Below, in pieces: positions 35,561 to 47,206 of a stretch of 64,000 bases of DNA (position 1 is the first letter of the stretch; each line of letters opens with the position of its first letter). This DNA comes from Anastrepha obliqua. Its lineage: Eukaryota; Arthropoda; Insecta; Diptera; Tephritidae. A program made the translations under genes and the position numbers. The notes under the pieces were generated by a model. The model saw only the letters and a program-made list of their open reading frames with translations. It was not told the origin of the DNA and searched no databases. The stretch lies in NCBI RefSeq assembly GCF_027943255.1, contig NC_072895.1, forward strand, positions 44,614,001 to 44,678,000, written 5' to 3'.

Positions 35561-37205
35561 AGAATAACTGAATAAATCTCAAGTTTAAGCTCAAACCTAC
35601 AAAAAACTACACGTTTAGAAAATTTTACGAAATCATCCGAATCGCTCAACTTCAAATTTCAGTTCTCTTCCGCTGAATCGGCCATTGAGATTTAAATGTT
35701 TTTTTACAATATGAAGTCTTGAAAAAATAAGTACTTGAATTAAGTACAACTTGAGTTGTGTTTATTCATTAAAATCAGTGGTGTACGAGTACGGATATTG
35801 GATACTGTAGATAAATACACCTATGCACACATACGCGTGCTGTGTATTGGCTAGCTTAAACTTGACTTCCCGTCGCCGTAGTGCGTATCGCGTGCACGGC
35901 GTAGCATGTAACGTGTTGTTCGAATTCTTAAAACTTTTTTCGACTTGCTAACTTTTTATTAGCCATTGCTCTTGCTTCGTGCGTTGTCTTGATTGTTGTT
36001 CTTATAATCAACTACATCATGTTAATGATGGTAAAACACATGCAGCTCGCCAAACTTCTTTTGACCAAGCCGCAATGAAATCGCAATTAACTTTTTATTC
36101 TCTCTTCTCTTCTCTCCTACCACTAGCATTAACCTGCTTACGTTTCTTTGCGGCCACTTTTGCTCTATTCATTTGCAATCAACCATCGCTACTTTGCCGG
36201 AGGGAGTCTGGGGGCATCAGCTTGAGTAGCCGGTTGAAAAATTTCAACTTCATTAATTATGATGGCCAACGTTTGACCATACGATGCAACTTATATTTAT
36301 TTCTTTGATGAAGTACTACTTTCATGTTGCAGAATAACTCAGAGAATTTCGTATGCTTCAAATTTTCAGGTTTTCAAATAATATACGTATTTGAATAATT
36401 TTCCCCAAGCATCTGTTATATTGAATTCCGCACTTTCGGCCGCAATTAGTATAAAAGGTATGCATCAATTTGTACTGGAAATTTATGTGCAAGCACCAGT
36501 TGTATGTTATTGTCATGTGAATTTTTAAAATCAGATATTTCAGAAAAAATATTCATAGCACATTTTCTTTTATCCCCTAGGACACTTGAGGATTGGAATT
36601 TTTAATATGCCTCATCTTATGCCCAGTGTATGCTAATATTTAGGTGCAGGTAAGTGCTTTAATCGTTTTTAATTCGTCCTCCTAACTTTTCTTATCATAT
36701 GCAGCGCGTTGTAAAGTTATGAATACTCCACTATTTTTTTTTATTTTTTATAAAAATATAGTGTATATTAAAACAAAAACCATATAACGCAGAATTTCAA
36801 TCTTTGGACATTCAGCTTTTAAAACATTAAACTGTTTAACAGGAATTTATAGAATTTTTTTGTATATGCAGTTTTATAGTCGATTAAATTTCAGTGCACG
36901 TTTTAAGTGACTACAAAGTACCGAAGATTTTTGACAATTTTTGTTACGCTGAGTGTTCATGTTTTTTTTTCCATAAAAGCACACGCCCGATTTATTTTAT
37001 AGCATATGGAAGAAAGAGACGAGGCTAGGGCAAGTATAGAATAAATTGGCTATGAGTTTGGGAACCATTCTATCCTATGTTTCTTAGCTGAATCAAGGAA
37101 TAGCAAACATTTTTATATAGCGTATGGCCTTTTCAAGTGACGTTGGGTGACGAGCAGCACTATTTACGATATGATTCACTGTAGTCATATTAAGAAAACA
37201 TATTA

Positions 37206-37710
37206 GATGGGTTTTGCAATAAGAGGTGTTATTTTGATATTCAAAGAAAAATGCTATTTTTTAATATACATAAATGATCATTATAAAGAGGAAGGTATGC
37301 CGTTAATAGGCCACGTTTACAGGACAATATCCCCTCATGAAATTTTCCATAACCGAATTGCAAAGTGGCTGCCCTATGTCATCGATGAGCCTCACGATTT
37401 CCATCTTTGAGGTCTTGAATCGATCCTGAGCTGTTGGCGTAGACCTTCTCTTTCACGTGGCCTCAAAGAAAAAAGTCACAAGGTGTTAAATCACAAGATC
37501 TCGGTGGCCAATTGTGATCACCTTTTCGAGAGATAACACGGTCCGGAAACTTTTCCCGTGAAAGATCAATGGTTTCGTTGCTTGTGTGCCACGTAGCGCC
37601 GTCTTGTTCAAATAAACGTTGTCCAGATCAATACCATCCAATTGTGGCCATAAAAAATCCTTAATCATCTCTCCTGTTTAACACCTAACACCTGTTATTG
37701 GAAAACCCTT
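37206..37710 (-). mobile_element. DD41D-type element, 505-bp deletion derivative
   Basis: The ends GGGTTTTGCAATAAGAGGTG and, inward from the right, GGGTTTTCCAATAACAGGTG are inverted repeats, with TA at 37204-37205 and 37711-37712. The minus-strand interior reads EMIKDFLWPQLDGIDLDNVY, a damaged second-aspartate block, DRVISRKGDHNWPPRSCDLT and PCDFFL with the third aspartate, then a frameshifted C-terminus. The whole N-terminal half is gone. The copy at 61872-62339 shares the same internal deletion point. Confidence 0.85.
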
Positions 37711-37997
37711 TATTACTCTAATTCCATAAAATTATGATTTATAGGTATCAAAGGAAAGGAGAATGTAAAGATAATTCAAAAAAAGATTTTTTTTCTTGAT
37801 AACAATCTTTGCAAAACAATACCAAAAATATTTTTTTTTTGTGTTGTTTTGCATTTGCTCTCTTTAATATTCCGGTGTTTTGAACAATTTTAATTAACCT
37901 CTGAAATTAAAAGTCCCTTAATCACCTTTATTTTTTTAAATAATTCCCATGCAAATTTTCAAAGGCATTGAAGTCTGAGGAGTATATTTTGACGAAG

Positions 37998-38056
37998 GCG
38001 GCAACCATAGCCCTGTGCGTGATTTCCTTTCGTGAGTGTGTAGGTTCCAATCTCCA
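37998..38056 (+). repeat. degenerate tRNA-like SINE head
   Basis: GGCAACCATAGCC, TGTGCGTGATTTCC and GTAGGTTCCAATCTCC align in order with the A-box to B-box part of the SINEs at 57484 and 43206, with about eight bases missing in the middle. No SINE body follows. Confidence 0.45.
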
Positions 38057-38419
38057 AATTAGTTAGTCACACATGAGTAACCCAAATTTTCAAACTTTAC
38101 CTCTACTTCAGTTCTTGGCCATAATTCTCATTTTATTTGCTAATTTGTCAGATGAGGCATTTGAAAGTAGCTTGACAAAACACCCACGAAAAAAATTTGC
38201 CCGAAAAAAGAAGGTTTGCCTACTGGCTATATGTGGATCTTGGGCCAGTGCAGTAAAAGCTGCACGATAACCGGATCATGTTAAGTTGCAAGGTCCTTCC
38301 GGTTAGATTGACGAAAATAGAGGGATTTTTTTGTTCAATAATGTCGTCGTAGGTGGATGGGTTGATGTGTGGCTACCATTAGGAAGTGCATAGGATTGAA
38401 TCACATATATTACAATATT

Positions 38420-39065
38420 ATTTGCTTAAACGCCGATTATGTGGCGCATAGTGCCAAAATTAATGATTTACACATATTTCTATCGCTTGCATTTTGCTCC
38501 AATTGAGTCCAGGTTAGATCACTGCGAGTTATTTCGTCATGCACCGCCAGGATCCTCTTGGTCTTCCCCTGCGTCTATACGCTTTAGGATTCCCTTCTGA
38601 GTCCATCGTTGGTATTTTTTTTGGTTTGTTTTCTGAGGGTGTGTCCAATCCATGCCCACTTCCTCTTGCGTTTTTCGACGTCGATTGTACCTTGATTGCA
38701 ACTTTTGTGCAATTCAGTGTTCGCTATCTAATTTGCTGGCCATCAAACGCATATTATTGTGCGATTTACAAACGTTTACAGTTTAAACACAGTTCAATCT
38801 CCGCTGATGTTGGCTAGGATTCGCAACCATACAATAAGACCGGTTTAATATTAGAAATAAAAATGCATGTTTTCATTTTCTCCATAAGCTGCTTTTAGTA
38901 CCACACTTTTTTGAGCATTGCAAATGTTGCTTTTGCTTTGTTTAATCTTGCTGTTATATCAGTAAAAGCGCCACCATTTATAGTAATTTGGCTACCAAGA
39001 TAAGTGAACTCTTCAATTTCTTCAATCTGTTGGCCATCAATGGTAAAATTATTAGGCTAGGTAGC
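38420..39065 (-). pseudogene. non-LTR retrotransposon RT C-terminal remnant
   Basis: Minus-strand translation starts NFTIDGQQIEEIEEFTYLGS, QITINGGAFTDITARLNKAK and SNIKPVLLYGCES, the thumb motifs after an RT palm domain. After frame breaks comes RRGRPRGSWRC, the basic C-terminal tail, then LNWSKMQAIE. Four or more stops and missing catalytic palm show a 5'-truncated dead copy. The wording (ITINGGAFTDITAR) sets it apart from the LINE remnant at 5640-6560, although it is the same broad type. Confidence 0.82.
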
Positions 39066-39180
39066 ATTTATATTATATATATTATATTAAGAATATATCA
39101 GTATTGGATATCAGCCATCTATGGAGATTTCTTATCGACAAACTGAGCTTATCATATCAGCGATAATAGTTTCCATTTAA

Positions 39181-39814
39181 CTAGAAACTGGTCTAGAAAT
39201 TCAAAAAATCGAAATTTCGAAAGTATAATTTCTTAAAAATATACTGTGAAATTCCCAATATTATAGTTTCTACAGCCTATTAACTATGTAGAGAGCGGAC
39301 CGCGTGCTCCCGTACCTCAAACTTTAACTCATTTATCTCGAAACAACTTTTTCGGCCTGGTGTTGTAAAAAAAACAACTCTTCAACCGAATCATCTGAAA
39401 TTTTAATATGTTGTTCACAACATTAATGGACTAGAATCATATTATTATTTCATTTACTTCGTATTTTTTTGATTAAAAAACTCAAACGCGCCGATTTTTA
39501 GAGTGTCAAATGCAAAACCACGAAATTTTGTCAAATTTTTTGACCCGGTCACAATCATATTGATTAATAATTTTTTTGGCTTTCGTATTTCAGATAAGTA
39601 AAAGAGCCAAAATGGACTACACCGTCAACGGCCAATTTTTTAGGAGAGTCAACTTCAGCGCCATTTTTTAAGTTATTAAAATGAATTTTTTTTGTATGTA
39701 AAAGAAGTTAAATAAAAAGCCTCAAACATTTAAATATCGTTTTTAATTTTTTTATTGTAAAGCAAAATTCCTGAAAATTCCCTAAATTTTCGAGCTCTAG
39801 ACTACCGGGATGTC
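39181..39814 (-). mobile_element. TTAA-flanked non-autonomous element
   Basis: A reverse-orientation copy of the 46195-46841 element: ACCACGAAATTTTGTC, AACTTCAGCGCCATTTTTTA, ATTTTCGAGCTCTAGACTAC. TTAA stands at 39177-39180 and 39815-39818. The tips have lost their G-runs (CCGGGATGTC on the right), so this is an older insertion. No coding capacity. Confidence 0.75.
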
Positions 39815-39818
39815 TTAA

Positions 39819-40904
39819 AACTTTCCAAGCTCTTCTTTAGCACTTCATAAACTTTTTTTTTTGTATTTTTTTACTCTTCAACAATAGATTAATTTCACTC
39901 ACTATATCTTCATTTGAAATCAAAAACGCAGCGTGTCGATAATCTCGCTGCTACTCAGTCTCGTATTGTTTTAAATATCATGTTCTTTCAACTTATTTTA
40001 TATCTGCATTCGTCGGAAGCTCAACAGTGATTGCATTGTGTACGTTACTTCACAGCATTTAACTTAATCTGTGTTATGATTAATGAGCCAGTTTTATTCG
40101 TAACAACTTTACCTTTTTAGTTAGTTAAGAGGGTCTAATACTTACATACTTTACAGCCACATTATCATACTCTGGAAGTAAATAAAAAAAGAATACACCA
40201 ATTAATGTTGGTAAGACGAAATAATTAATGATTTTATTTTTTGAAGTTTACAGTAACATTTTTTAAATATATTAGGCTTAATTGAACCGAGCTAACAAAT
40301 TATCTGTGTAAACATTTTTTCTTATAACACTTAAAAACTGAAGCGCTTAGATTTCTAGACCTATTTTGTGTATAAAACTTTTGGAATATATATACTGAAT
40401 TATATTTACGGTTAATGGCTACCGAAATCTGTTTTTTGTAAGCTGTTGTGAGTAAACCAGTTACGCTTTCTCTTGCAATAAACTGGACACTTTCATTAAT
40501 TTCCTTTTGGCTTGAAGGTCAAGTATTAGAAATTTGATACTTATGGACATTAGATTTCAGACTGTACCAAAAGTCACTTTATAAAGTTTTTACTCCCTAA
40601 TGTAAGGGGTATCATGGACCCTTGTTCAACTGCCTGGTATATATTCTTAACTTTCCCTTCCCAACTCAAGTTTTTTTCGTGCTTCGTTAAATCGCGTTAT
40701 AAAGGCGATTCTTTGAAATATCTCTACCGCAGCGCCTAAAGCTTATTTAGCGCACGTGAACGTAAAGTATTCTAAACAATTTTGTAATGCGATAAAAGTA
40801 CAATACTCCAATACTTTAAATTTAAAGTAATGCATGATTCAACGGTCTCAGATCCAGTATCAGTTGCGAGTTTCAGGCAAGGATAGATACTTTCGCCCTA
40901 GCGT
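39819..40904. other. no gene recognised
   Basis: Unassigned AT-rich DNA with no domain or terminal repeat that I can identify. Confidence 0.6.
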
Positions 40905-40916
40905 CCCTGTTTGTGA

Positions 40917-41282
40917 TTGGCGAAACTCTACGCAAAGCAATTAACAAAAATCCCAGAAGAGATATTGAGTGGAACCGCGGAGCATTTAAATGATATGGAT
41001 TATGATGACGACAACGTACTTTTAAGTAATTTACGCCTGCAATCATTAAAATACGGATTGAAAATCAGTATTACGAAAACCGAATCTATGAATACCGGCG
41101 ATGGCCTGGAATGCTTAAGATTGCAGGCACAGAGGATCCTTCACGTGGATTTATCCAGCAACAATGCCTCCTGGACGTAAGCTAAACAAACCGCCAGCGA
41201 TAGAAGCAACTGGAAATCGCTGACTTTGGCGCTATGCCCCTAATAATCGGTGTTTAGGCAAGAAATAATAATAATAATAGCT
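40917..41282 (+). pseudogene. RTE/CR1-like LINE fragment with (TAA)n tail
   Basis: The plus-strand frame reads EHLNDMDYDDDNVLLS, where the third aspartate has been added or altered in what should be a YADD box. A deletion follows, then LKYGLKISITKTESMN, a typical RT thumb block. The end contains ASDRSNWKSLTLALCP and finishes in AATAATAATAATA at 41265-41279, the simple-repeat tail expected at the 3' end of this type. Internal deletions have removed most of the thumb and C-terminal domain. Confidence 0.72.
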
Positions 41283-41829
41283 CATTGTCTACAGAAAACC
41301 ACATAAATCCAAATTTCATATTTTATAATTATAAAAATTAGAAAAAGTTCAAAAGCTTTTTCACGGCTTCTAACTAGAACTTCTAGAAAGATTTTGGTTA
41401 TGTAGATTTATAGTTTATTAAATTTGAAGTTGCTAAAAAATTACGTTAATTTTTTTTATTTTTTCCTTCATATAAAAGAATGTCGTGCATTTGTTATATA
41501 GAGAAAATACGCAACAGTGTCAGCGGGGTTTTTAGCAACTTCAAACTTGCACTTTATTATGCTAGGCCACTAAGATATCGCGTTAAATTTTCAAAACTTT
41601 TTTCTTGCACACGATGTTTAGAATTGTCTTCCATATGTTTGGATGCCTTTTATAAGAAGAAAATACTCCACATTGCATGAAAAAAATGACAAAAATCAAC
41701 ATTCTTCATTCAATAAAGAACTTCCAACACCTCCTCTGTGAATGTCCTGCACTTCAAATAATATATAAATTGAGATCCTTTATATATATATATATACATA
41801 TATGAGATCCTTCAACCCTTATTAGGAGC
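41283..41829. other. no gene recognised; AT repeat
   Basis: AT-rich DNA with a TATATATATATA tract near 41782-41795. The part at 41480-41570 (GAGAAAATACGCAAC ... CTTCAAACTTGCAC) resembles 19545-19625, suggesting another old dispersed repeat. Confidence 0.45.
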
Positions 41830-42299
41830 ATAGAGCGTCAACCACTCGTCTTCGCGAACGGACACGGTTTTGTGGTAGGGATCTTAGTTCGATTCATGAT
41901 AATCCAAGAGACTTCGCTTCTGTTGAGCGCCGCCGGGTGGCACGTGGTCTGCCAATTCCTCTACCAGTTTGTTGAAATGGATTCCAGCGTAGCGGTTATT
42001 TAGCGATACTGTCGTCATTTTCCCTAGCTTGTGGTCAATCCAGCACCGTTTCCTTCTTTTAATTTCTGATGCAACGTCGGCCTGGTAAGCTTGCGCCAAC
42101 AATTCGGCGTTGGTTATGGTCCGGGGCCAGAAAATTCGCAAACTCCAACAAAGACAGCAATTTGTGAACGTTTGTAGGCGCTTCGTGTTCTTCGCAGTTG
42201 CTTTCCAGATAGCGCAACCATATAATAGAATGGATTTGACGTTGGAATGGAAGATGGGCAGCTGTTGTTTTAACACAATGGCGCAAGGATGCCGAAAGA
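41830..42299 (-). pseudogene. RTE/CR1-like LINE C-terminal fragment
   Basis: The minus-strand frame at 41884-42276 reads FHSNVKSILLYGCAIWK, LRIFWPRTITNAELLAQAYQ and VASEIKRRKRCWIDHKLGK. These are conserved C-terminal blocks of the family also seen at 11535-12795. A basic tail follows in another frame, with a terminal LTLYAPN end near 41830. The RT palm is not present. It lies directly downstream (same strand) of the 3' end of a different LINE at 42303. Confidence 0.85.
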
Positions 42300-42302
42300 T
42301 GA

Positions 42303-43590
42303 CTTCTTCTTCTTCTTAATAGGACGATAATCGCTTACGCAATTTTTGCCAAGTTTAACACACCTAGTGAAGCCAAGTCCTTCTCCACCTGATCTTTCCA
42401 ACGCAGAGGAGGCTGCCCTCTTCCTCTGCTACCACCAGCTGGTACCGTATCGAGTACTTTCAGAGCCAAAGGATTTGTATCCATTTGGACGACATGACCC
42501 AGCCAACGTAGCCGCTGGATCTTTATTCGCTGCGCTATGTCTATGTCTTCGTAAAGCTCATACAGTTCATCGTTCTATCCCATGCGATATTAGCCGTCGC
42601 CATCGTTGCCAAAGGTCCAAAAATCTTCCGCAGACTCTTTCTCCACTCCAAGCGACGCTTCATCGGATATTGCCATCGTCCACGCTTCTGAGCCATATGT
42701 TAGGACGGGCATGATGAGAGCCTTATAGAGTGTTACTTTTGTTCGTCGAGAGGGGACTTTACTACTACATTGTCTACCTAGTATAAAGTAGCACTTGTTT
42801 TCAAGAGAGATTCTACGTTGGATTTCAAGGCTGACATAGTTATCGGGGTTAATACTGATTCCTAAATAAAATAAGTCTTATATATGTATACATATATAAT
42901 TGGCACCCACACCCTTTCTGGTTGTTTGGCCGAGCTCCTCCTCCTATTTGCAGCGTGCGTCTTGATGTTCTTCCACAAATGGAGGGCCCTACAGTTTCAA
43001 GCCGACTCCGAACGGCAGATATTTTCTATGAGGAGCTTTTTCATGGCAGAAATGCACTCGGGGGTTTGCCATTACCAGCCGAGGGGCGACCGCTATTAGA
43101 AAAACCTCTTCTTCATTTTGGTGTTTCACGGAGATTCGAACCTACGTTTTGTACGAATTCCGAATGGTAGTCACGCACCAACATATTCGGCTACAGCGGC
43201 CGCCTTATGAAGTCTTTTACAACCTCGAAATCATAACTGTCAACAGTAACGTGGATGCCGATAACGAGTGCGCCGACTGTTTGTTTGATGACGGCAGGTA
43301 CTTTGTTTTGTGCTCGTTCATCACCACACCCATTCGCTTTGCCTCTTTATCCAGCTTTGAAAAGCAATGATGCCAATATCATCGGTATATCCCCACAATT
43401 GTACGCTGGAAAGATGATTTAGCTTTGTTAATTCTATATTCGATATCCACCTTAGAATCGCCATCCGCGATGACTATGTAGCTAAGGTAGCATAATTTGT
43501 CAACGGTTTCGAGCTGTTGTGCACCCACTATTAGTGGTTCCGAGCAACCTGGTTAACCTTACCTAACCTGACATATAATAGTTTTTGGGA
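42303..43590 (-). pseudogene. LINE RT and C-terminal remnant, split by a SINE
   Basis: From 43400 downwards on the minus strand: GYTDDIGII (catalytic box, YTDD), AKRMGVVMNEHKTKYLPSSN, a frameshift, HVTVDSYDFEVVKD, then a SINE (42880-43209), then FYLGISINPDNYVSLEIQRR, LYKALIMPVLTYGSEAWTVD and GVEKRVCGRFL-like blocks. The end RWLGHVVQMDTNPLA-like and PPLRWKDQVEKDL-like tail finishes in a GAA-repeat tail at 42303-42318. Removing the SINE with one target duplication leaves the frame continuous (V-V-K-D-L-F-Y-L-G). Several stops and frameshifts show the LINE is dead. The boundary beyond 43400 is uncertain. Confidence 0.82.
42880..43209 (-). mobile_element. tRNA-derived SINE, copy inserted in a LINE
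   Basis: Read on the minus strand, the head contains TAGCCGAATATGTTGG (A box, 43179-43194) and GGTTCGAATCTCC (B box, 43130-43142), the spacing of an RNA polymerase III tRNA promoter. A body of about 230 bases follows and ends AATTGG-like next to an AT tract. AAGTCTT stands on both sides (42873-42879 and 43210-43216). The same SINE is at 57484-57797 and, without its head, at 51970-52200. Confidence 0.85.
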
Positions 43591-43599
43591 GACTTCATA

Positions 43600-44759
43600 T
43601 TGAAATTTAATGGACTAAAAAACTAAAAAACTGTACCCAGCAATTTTCTATTCAAACCAATTAATTTGCCTGGTAACATTTTCACGTTTTCCCGCTTAAT
43701 TTAAAACATATAATTTTTGTTTAAAACTTATGCACAGCCATCTTATTGCGCTATTTTCTTTCCCAATTCCCAGTTGATGATTTTCGTATGCGTTGCATAA
43801 TTTTAAGGCTAATTAACGTTTCTCCATGCAAAAGAGAATGAAGATGGGCGCCTGAGCAACACTACCACTGCAGTCGTACAGCGAAGCGGAAGCAATAACA
43901 AAAAAGCTAAATGTAAATGTATATTTTCTAACATCATCTACACCTTTGTAGGTGTACGCTTGAGCAGCCGCGAGAAAGAATTTTTTGGTGTAGTACGCTT
44001 TTGTTTTTTTTAAGCAAAACCAAAGAAGGCAGATAGATAAACACAATGTAACGCCCACAAATGTTGGCTGAGAGATTGTGGCAGAGTAAATAAAGAAGTA
44101 AGAAAAATAAAATTAAATTAAGCAAAAGTGTGGGAAAATGCGTTCATGCATAAACGAAAATGAAAAAGGGGCGGGTTTCAAGAAAGTTAAAAAAAAATAA
44201 AAAAAAAAGAATTAAATAAAAATAAGAACATGGGAAATTGAGAAATCTAGGCACGTTGCAAATTCGGAAGATGTTAACTTATATGTATGTATGTATAGCA
44301 CATAAGCATTGCTTGACTACAGCTCAACCATTTGGGCTAGGCAGCGATAGGCAGAGTTACTTATCTATGCATACTAGTAATTACACCATAAATTATAAGT
44401 AGCGAAGAAAGATTCACGTGCTGCTGCTCCGCTGTCAATATGGAAAATAATATGTACTATTTTTTAATGGATGAGAAAATGAGCGCATGCTTAGGCGCAT
44501 AAGTGTTGGTATGCAGTTGGCCGTTTGCCAGCAGCGCCTAGACTACGTAGCGTTGCGCAGCGAAGCGGATACTTAGCTGAGTGTATGCTTTAATTTAGTA
44601 AAAAGCGGCGAAGCGGTAAAATGTCAAGGCCAATCCACCATCAACTACTAAGTATAAGTAATCAAAGGAAATCAGAGACTTTAGGAGAGACTCTATGCGT
44701 TTCTGATTGATAATTATTCGTATTTATTATCGTAATAATGGTTATATATATGTATGTCC
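43600..44759. other. no gene recognised
   Basis: Unassigned DNA with A-rich runs at 44185-44215 and a TATGTATGTATG tract at 44282-44294. No domain found. Confidence 0.6.
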
Positions 44760-44761
44760 CA

Positions 44762-45480
44762 AGGCATCCCTACTCAGACAACTACTGGCAAACATAGCGG
44801 AACCAACCCAAAAGAAATGTGAAGCAATGATGGCTTTCACGCTCTCCGTTCTCTTACACGGAGCTGAATTGGAGACGAATGTGCTAAAGGCAAATCACCG
44901 GTATAAGCTCTTAGCATCGGTACAATGGACAGCAAAGTATCAGAGCCAGCTATTCAAGCGATAAGCGTTTCAATTCCGATAGATTTACTAGCCTTTGAGA
45001 GGAAAAAATTGTGGGCGTTAAATAACGACGGAATTGAAGGAGGAGTTATCAAAACTGCCCCCGCGCAAAATAAAGGAGGAAACGATAAGGCTATGGCAAG
45101 ACCGCTGGATTTATGAAACACGCGGCGGATGGACGGCTAAGCTAATATTAGACGTCGCCACATGGTACAGAAGAGATTTCGGTGAAGTCAATTTTTACAC
45201 AACTCAAATGCTTTCGGGAAAAGGGTGTTCTCAGAAATACCGATTTAAAATAGGGAAATGCGAATACCGCACTTGCATATACGGTGATGCTGTCGAAGAT
45301 GACGCTGGACAAAACTTTTTGCAATGCATACGTTGAGAACAAGAACGGCGAATGCTGGAGAATACAGCCGGTCACATAACCACTGAAAATGCTAGCCGCG
45401 TGAAAACGTGGGAAATAATCAGTGGTTTCGCTGAAAAAATTCTCCGGATGAAAAAGCATGACCTGGACGCAAGCACATAA
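44762..45480 (+). pseudogene. R1-like non-LTR retrotransposon C-terminal remnant
   Basis: The plus strand reads ALSV-like FTLSVLLHGAELETNVLKAN, a short SVQWTAK block, then AISVSIPIDLLAFERKK in another frame. Next comes LWQDRWIYETRGGWTAKLIL, RRDFGEVNFYTTQMLSGKGC, KIGKCEYRTCIYGDAVEDDA and F-L-Q-C. The C-x3-4-C ... VEDD-A-x-H/Q-x-x-F-x-C arrangement after a W-T-A-R/K-L-I block is the C-terminal cysteine motif of R1-clade ORF2 proteins. Frameshifts separate the blocks, and the RT palm and endonuclease are missing. It is not in ribosomal DNA here, so it is a dispersed R1 relative. Confidence 0.85.
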
Positions 45481-45904
45481 GCATAGACTGTGCAATGAGG
45501 AATATGAAACACCTCTCTTAAGTACTGTGAAAGCAATTTCAAGTGGGGTGATGGTTCCCTTTAAAAAACAAAAAAAGAAGATAACGTTCCTGAACATCGA
45601 ATTAGTCAACATCGAATCACTACTCTAAATGGTGTCTACTACTTTCACCACAATAATAAAATTAGATTAGACAAGGTCATAAGAGCAGATACTAAAACGG
45701 TAAACACAGTGAGCGATAAAATGGGGTAATTAAATCAAAAATTCTTGCTAAAAATTAGAAACTATTAAATACAAGGTGGCACAAATCAATAATATATTCG
45801 AAAGACTTAAAGGGCCTTTCAAAAGCGACGCCTAGACGGCAGTAGTGAATAATTCCTAGATGGTACCTTGTTTATGCTATCTTGGGCAGATATCAAGTAG
45901 ACAA

Positions 45905-46155
45905 ATATACAATTTTACACGATAGAGCAGGCATTAAAATTATTGAAACTTATCATTAGAACGGTCGATCTTTAAGAACAACATTCGTTAAACTTGTGTC
46001 TTTTTTGAGTGAAATAATCCTCCGAAGGAGTCGACAGTTGAAAGGTTGGTGAAAAAATTTCAAGAAACTGGTTCTGTTAAGGATAGAAAGAGGAATGCTA
46101 GACCAAAAACTGAACGTTGTGTTGAGAGTATTGCCGCCTTAGCGCAAAATGTTGC
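45905..46155 (+). pseudogene. DD41D mariner-like transposase, N-terminal fragment
   Basis: It begins with a Y-T-I-E-Q-A-like helix (FYTIEQALKLLKLIIR) and, after frame breaks, continues STVERLVKKFQETGSVKDRK and ARPKTERCVESIAALAQNVA, ending in a TAG. These are the first DNA-binding helix, the G-S-V-x-D-R linker and the E-N/S-I-A-A-V-A helix of this transposase group. The TTAA element at 46195 lies just downstream, and catalytic blocks are absent beyond it. Confidence 0.78.
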
Positions 46156-46194
46156 TGAATAGTCTCTTCCACATCGTTATATCGACGTTCTTAA

Positions 46195-46841
46195 GGGGTC
46201 CCGGTGGTCTAGAGCTCTAAAATTTAGGGTATTTTCAGAATTTTTTTTTTACAATAAAAGAATTAAAAACAATATTTCAATTTTTTAAGACTTTTTATTT
46301 AACTTCTTTTACATACAAAAATGAAGAAAACAATTTTTTTTTTTAATTTAAAAAATGGCGCTGAAGTTGATCCTCCCGATATTTGAAACACATAAACCAA
46401 AAAAAGTATTAATCAATATAACTGTGTAATAAAAAAAAATTACAAAATTGCGTGGTTTTGAATTTGAGACTCTAAAAATCGGTTTTTTTCAGTTTTTTAA
46501 TCAAAAAAATACGAAATAATAGAAATAAAAATATAATTCTAATACAGGCGATAGCCATTGATGTTTTGAAGAACATATTAAAATTTCAGACGATTCGGTT
46601 TAATAGTTTTTTGTTGTTTTTGACAACACCACGCCGAAAAAAGTCGTTTCGAGATAAGTTTAGTTTAAAGTTTTTGGTACGAGAGCGCGCGGACCGCTCG
46701 CTAACTAGTTAATGGGCTGCAGAAGCTATAATATTGAGAATTTTCGCATGAAATTTTCACAGTATACTTTTAAAATACTACATATACTTTCGAAATATAA
46801 AAAACAAAAACATCGATTTTTTGAAATTTTTAGAACACCCC
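46195..46841 (+). mobile_element. TTAA-flanked non-autonomous element, inner layer of the nest
   Basis: Starts GGGGTCCCGGTGGTCTAGAG after TTAA (46191-46194) and ends GAACACCCC before TTAA (46842-46845). At 647 bp it is the cleanest copy of the family, with perfect TTAA on both sides. No transposase frame. Confidence 0.82.
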
Positions 46842-47206
46842 TTAACAATTTAGCATTAATTAATCGGTTTTTGTTACCTGTAGACATACTCTTACTCATG
46901 GTGGACATTTAAATTATGTAATTTTTCACATATAAATTCTTAGAGCCTTATTTTGAATCAGAATAGTGAAACCTTAAATATTCTAAATTTTTACATTACG
47001 TCTTTTGAAAGGCCCTTTATAATTTCTCCATATTGCGTCATAACTCAGTCATATTTGAAACTTGTGAACTATTTTTAGGCTGCTGCAGTATACGTATGCT
47101 CTTTCTAAGGAGTTCCATAATGCAAAATATATAATTTTAGAAAAGTTGCTAATTTAGAAAGCTACTCGAAAACAAAATATGATGATTAATTCTTAGCTAC
47201 CTTGTG

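Larger units (their letters stand above)
31259..37205. other. no gene recognised; long AT-rich tract
   Basis: Nearly 6 kb without a recognisable gene. It contains two copies of the AT-rich dispersed repeat (33620-34126, 35398-35560) and a less AT-rich unassigned patch at 32640-32980. Open frames at 31869-32204 and 35979-36308 are AT-driven and lack motifs. Confidence 0.55.
45810..47017 (+). mobile_element. DD41D-type element, middle layer of the nest
   Basis: AAGGGCCTTTCAAAAG at the left and its exact complement at the right (CTTTTGAAAGGCCCTT) form the inverted ends. TA flanks stand at 45808-45809 and 47018-47019. It carries an N-terminal transposase fragment and, from 46195, a TTAA-type element. 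The catalytic part of its transposase is missing. Confidence 0.8.
45772..47204 (+). mobile_element. outer MITE of a three-level nest
   Basis: The left end CAAGGTGGCACAAATCAATA (45772) and the inward-read right end CAAGGTAGCTAAGAATTAAT (47204) match each other and the MITE at 49245-49517 (TAAGGTGGCACAAAATTAAT). Only about 225 bases belong to this element; the rest is the inserted DD41D element at 45810-47017. The right TA flank is not preserved. Confidence 0.6.
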
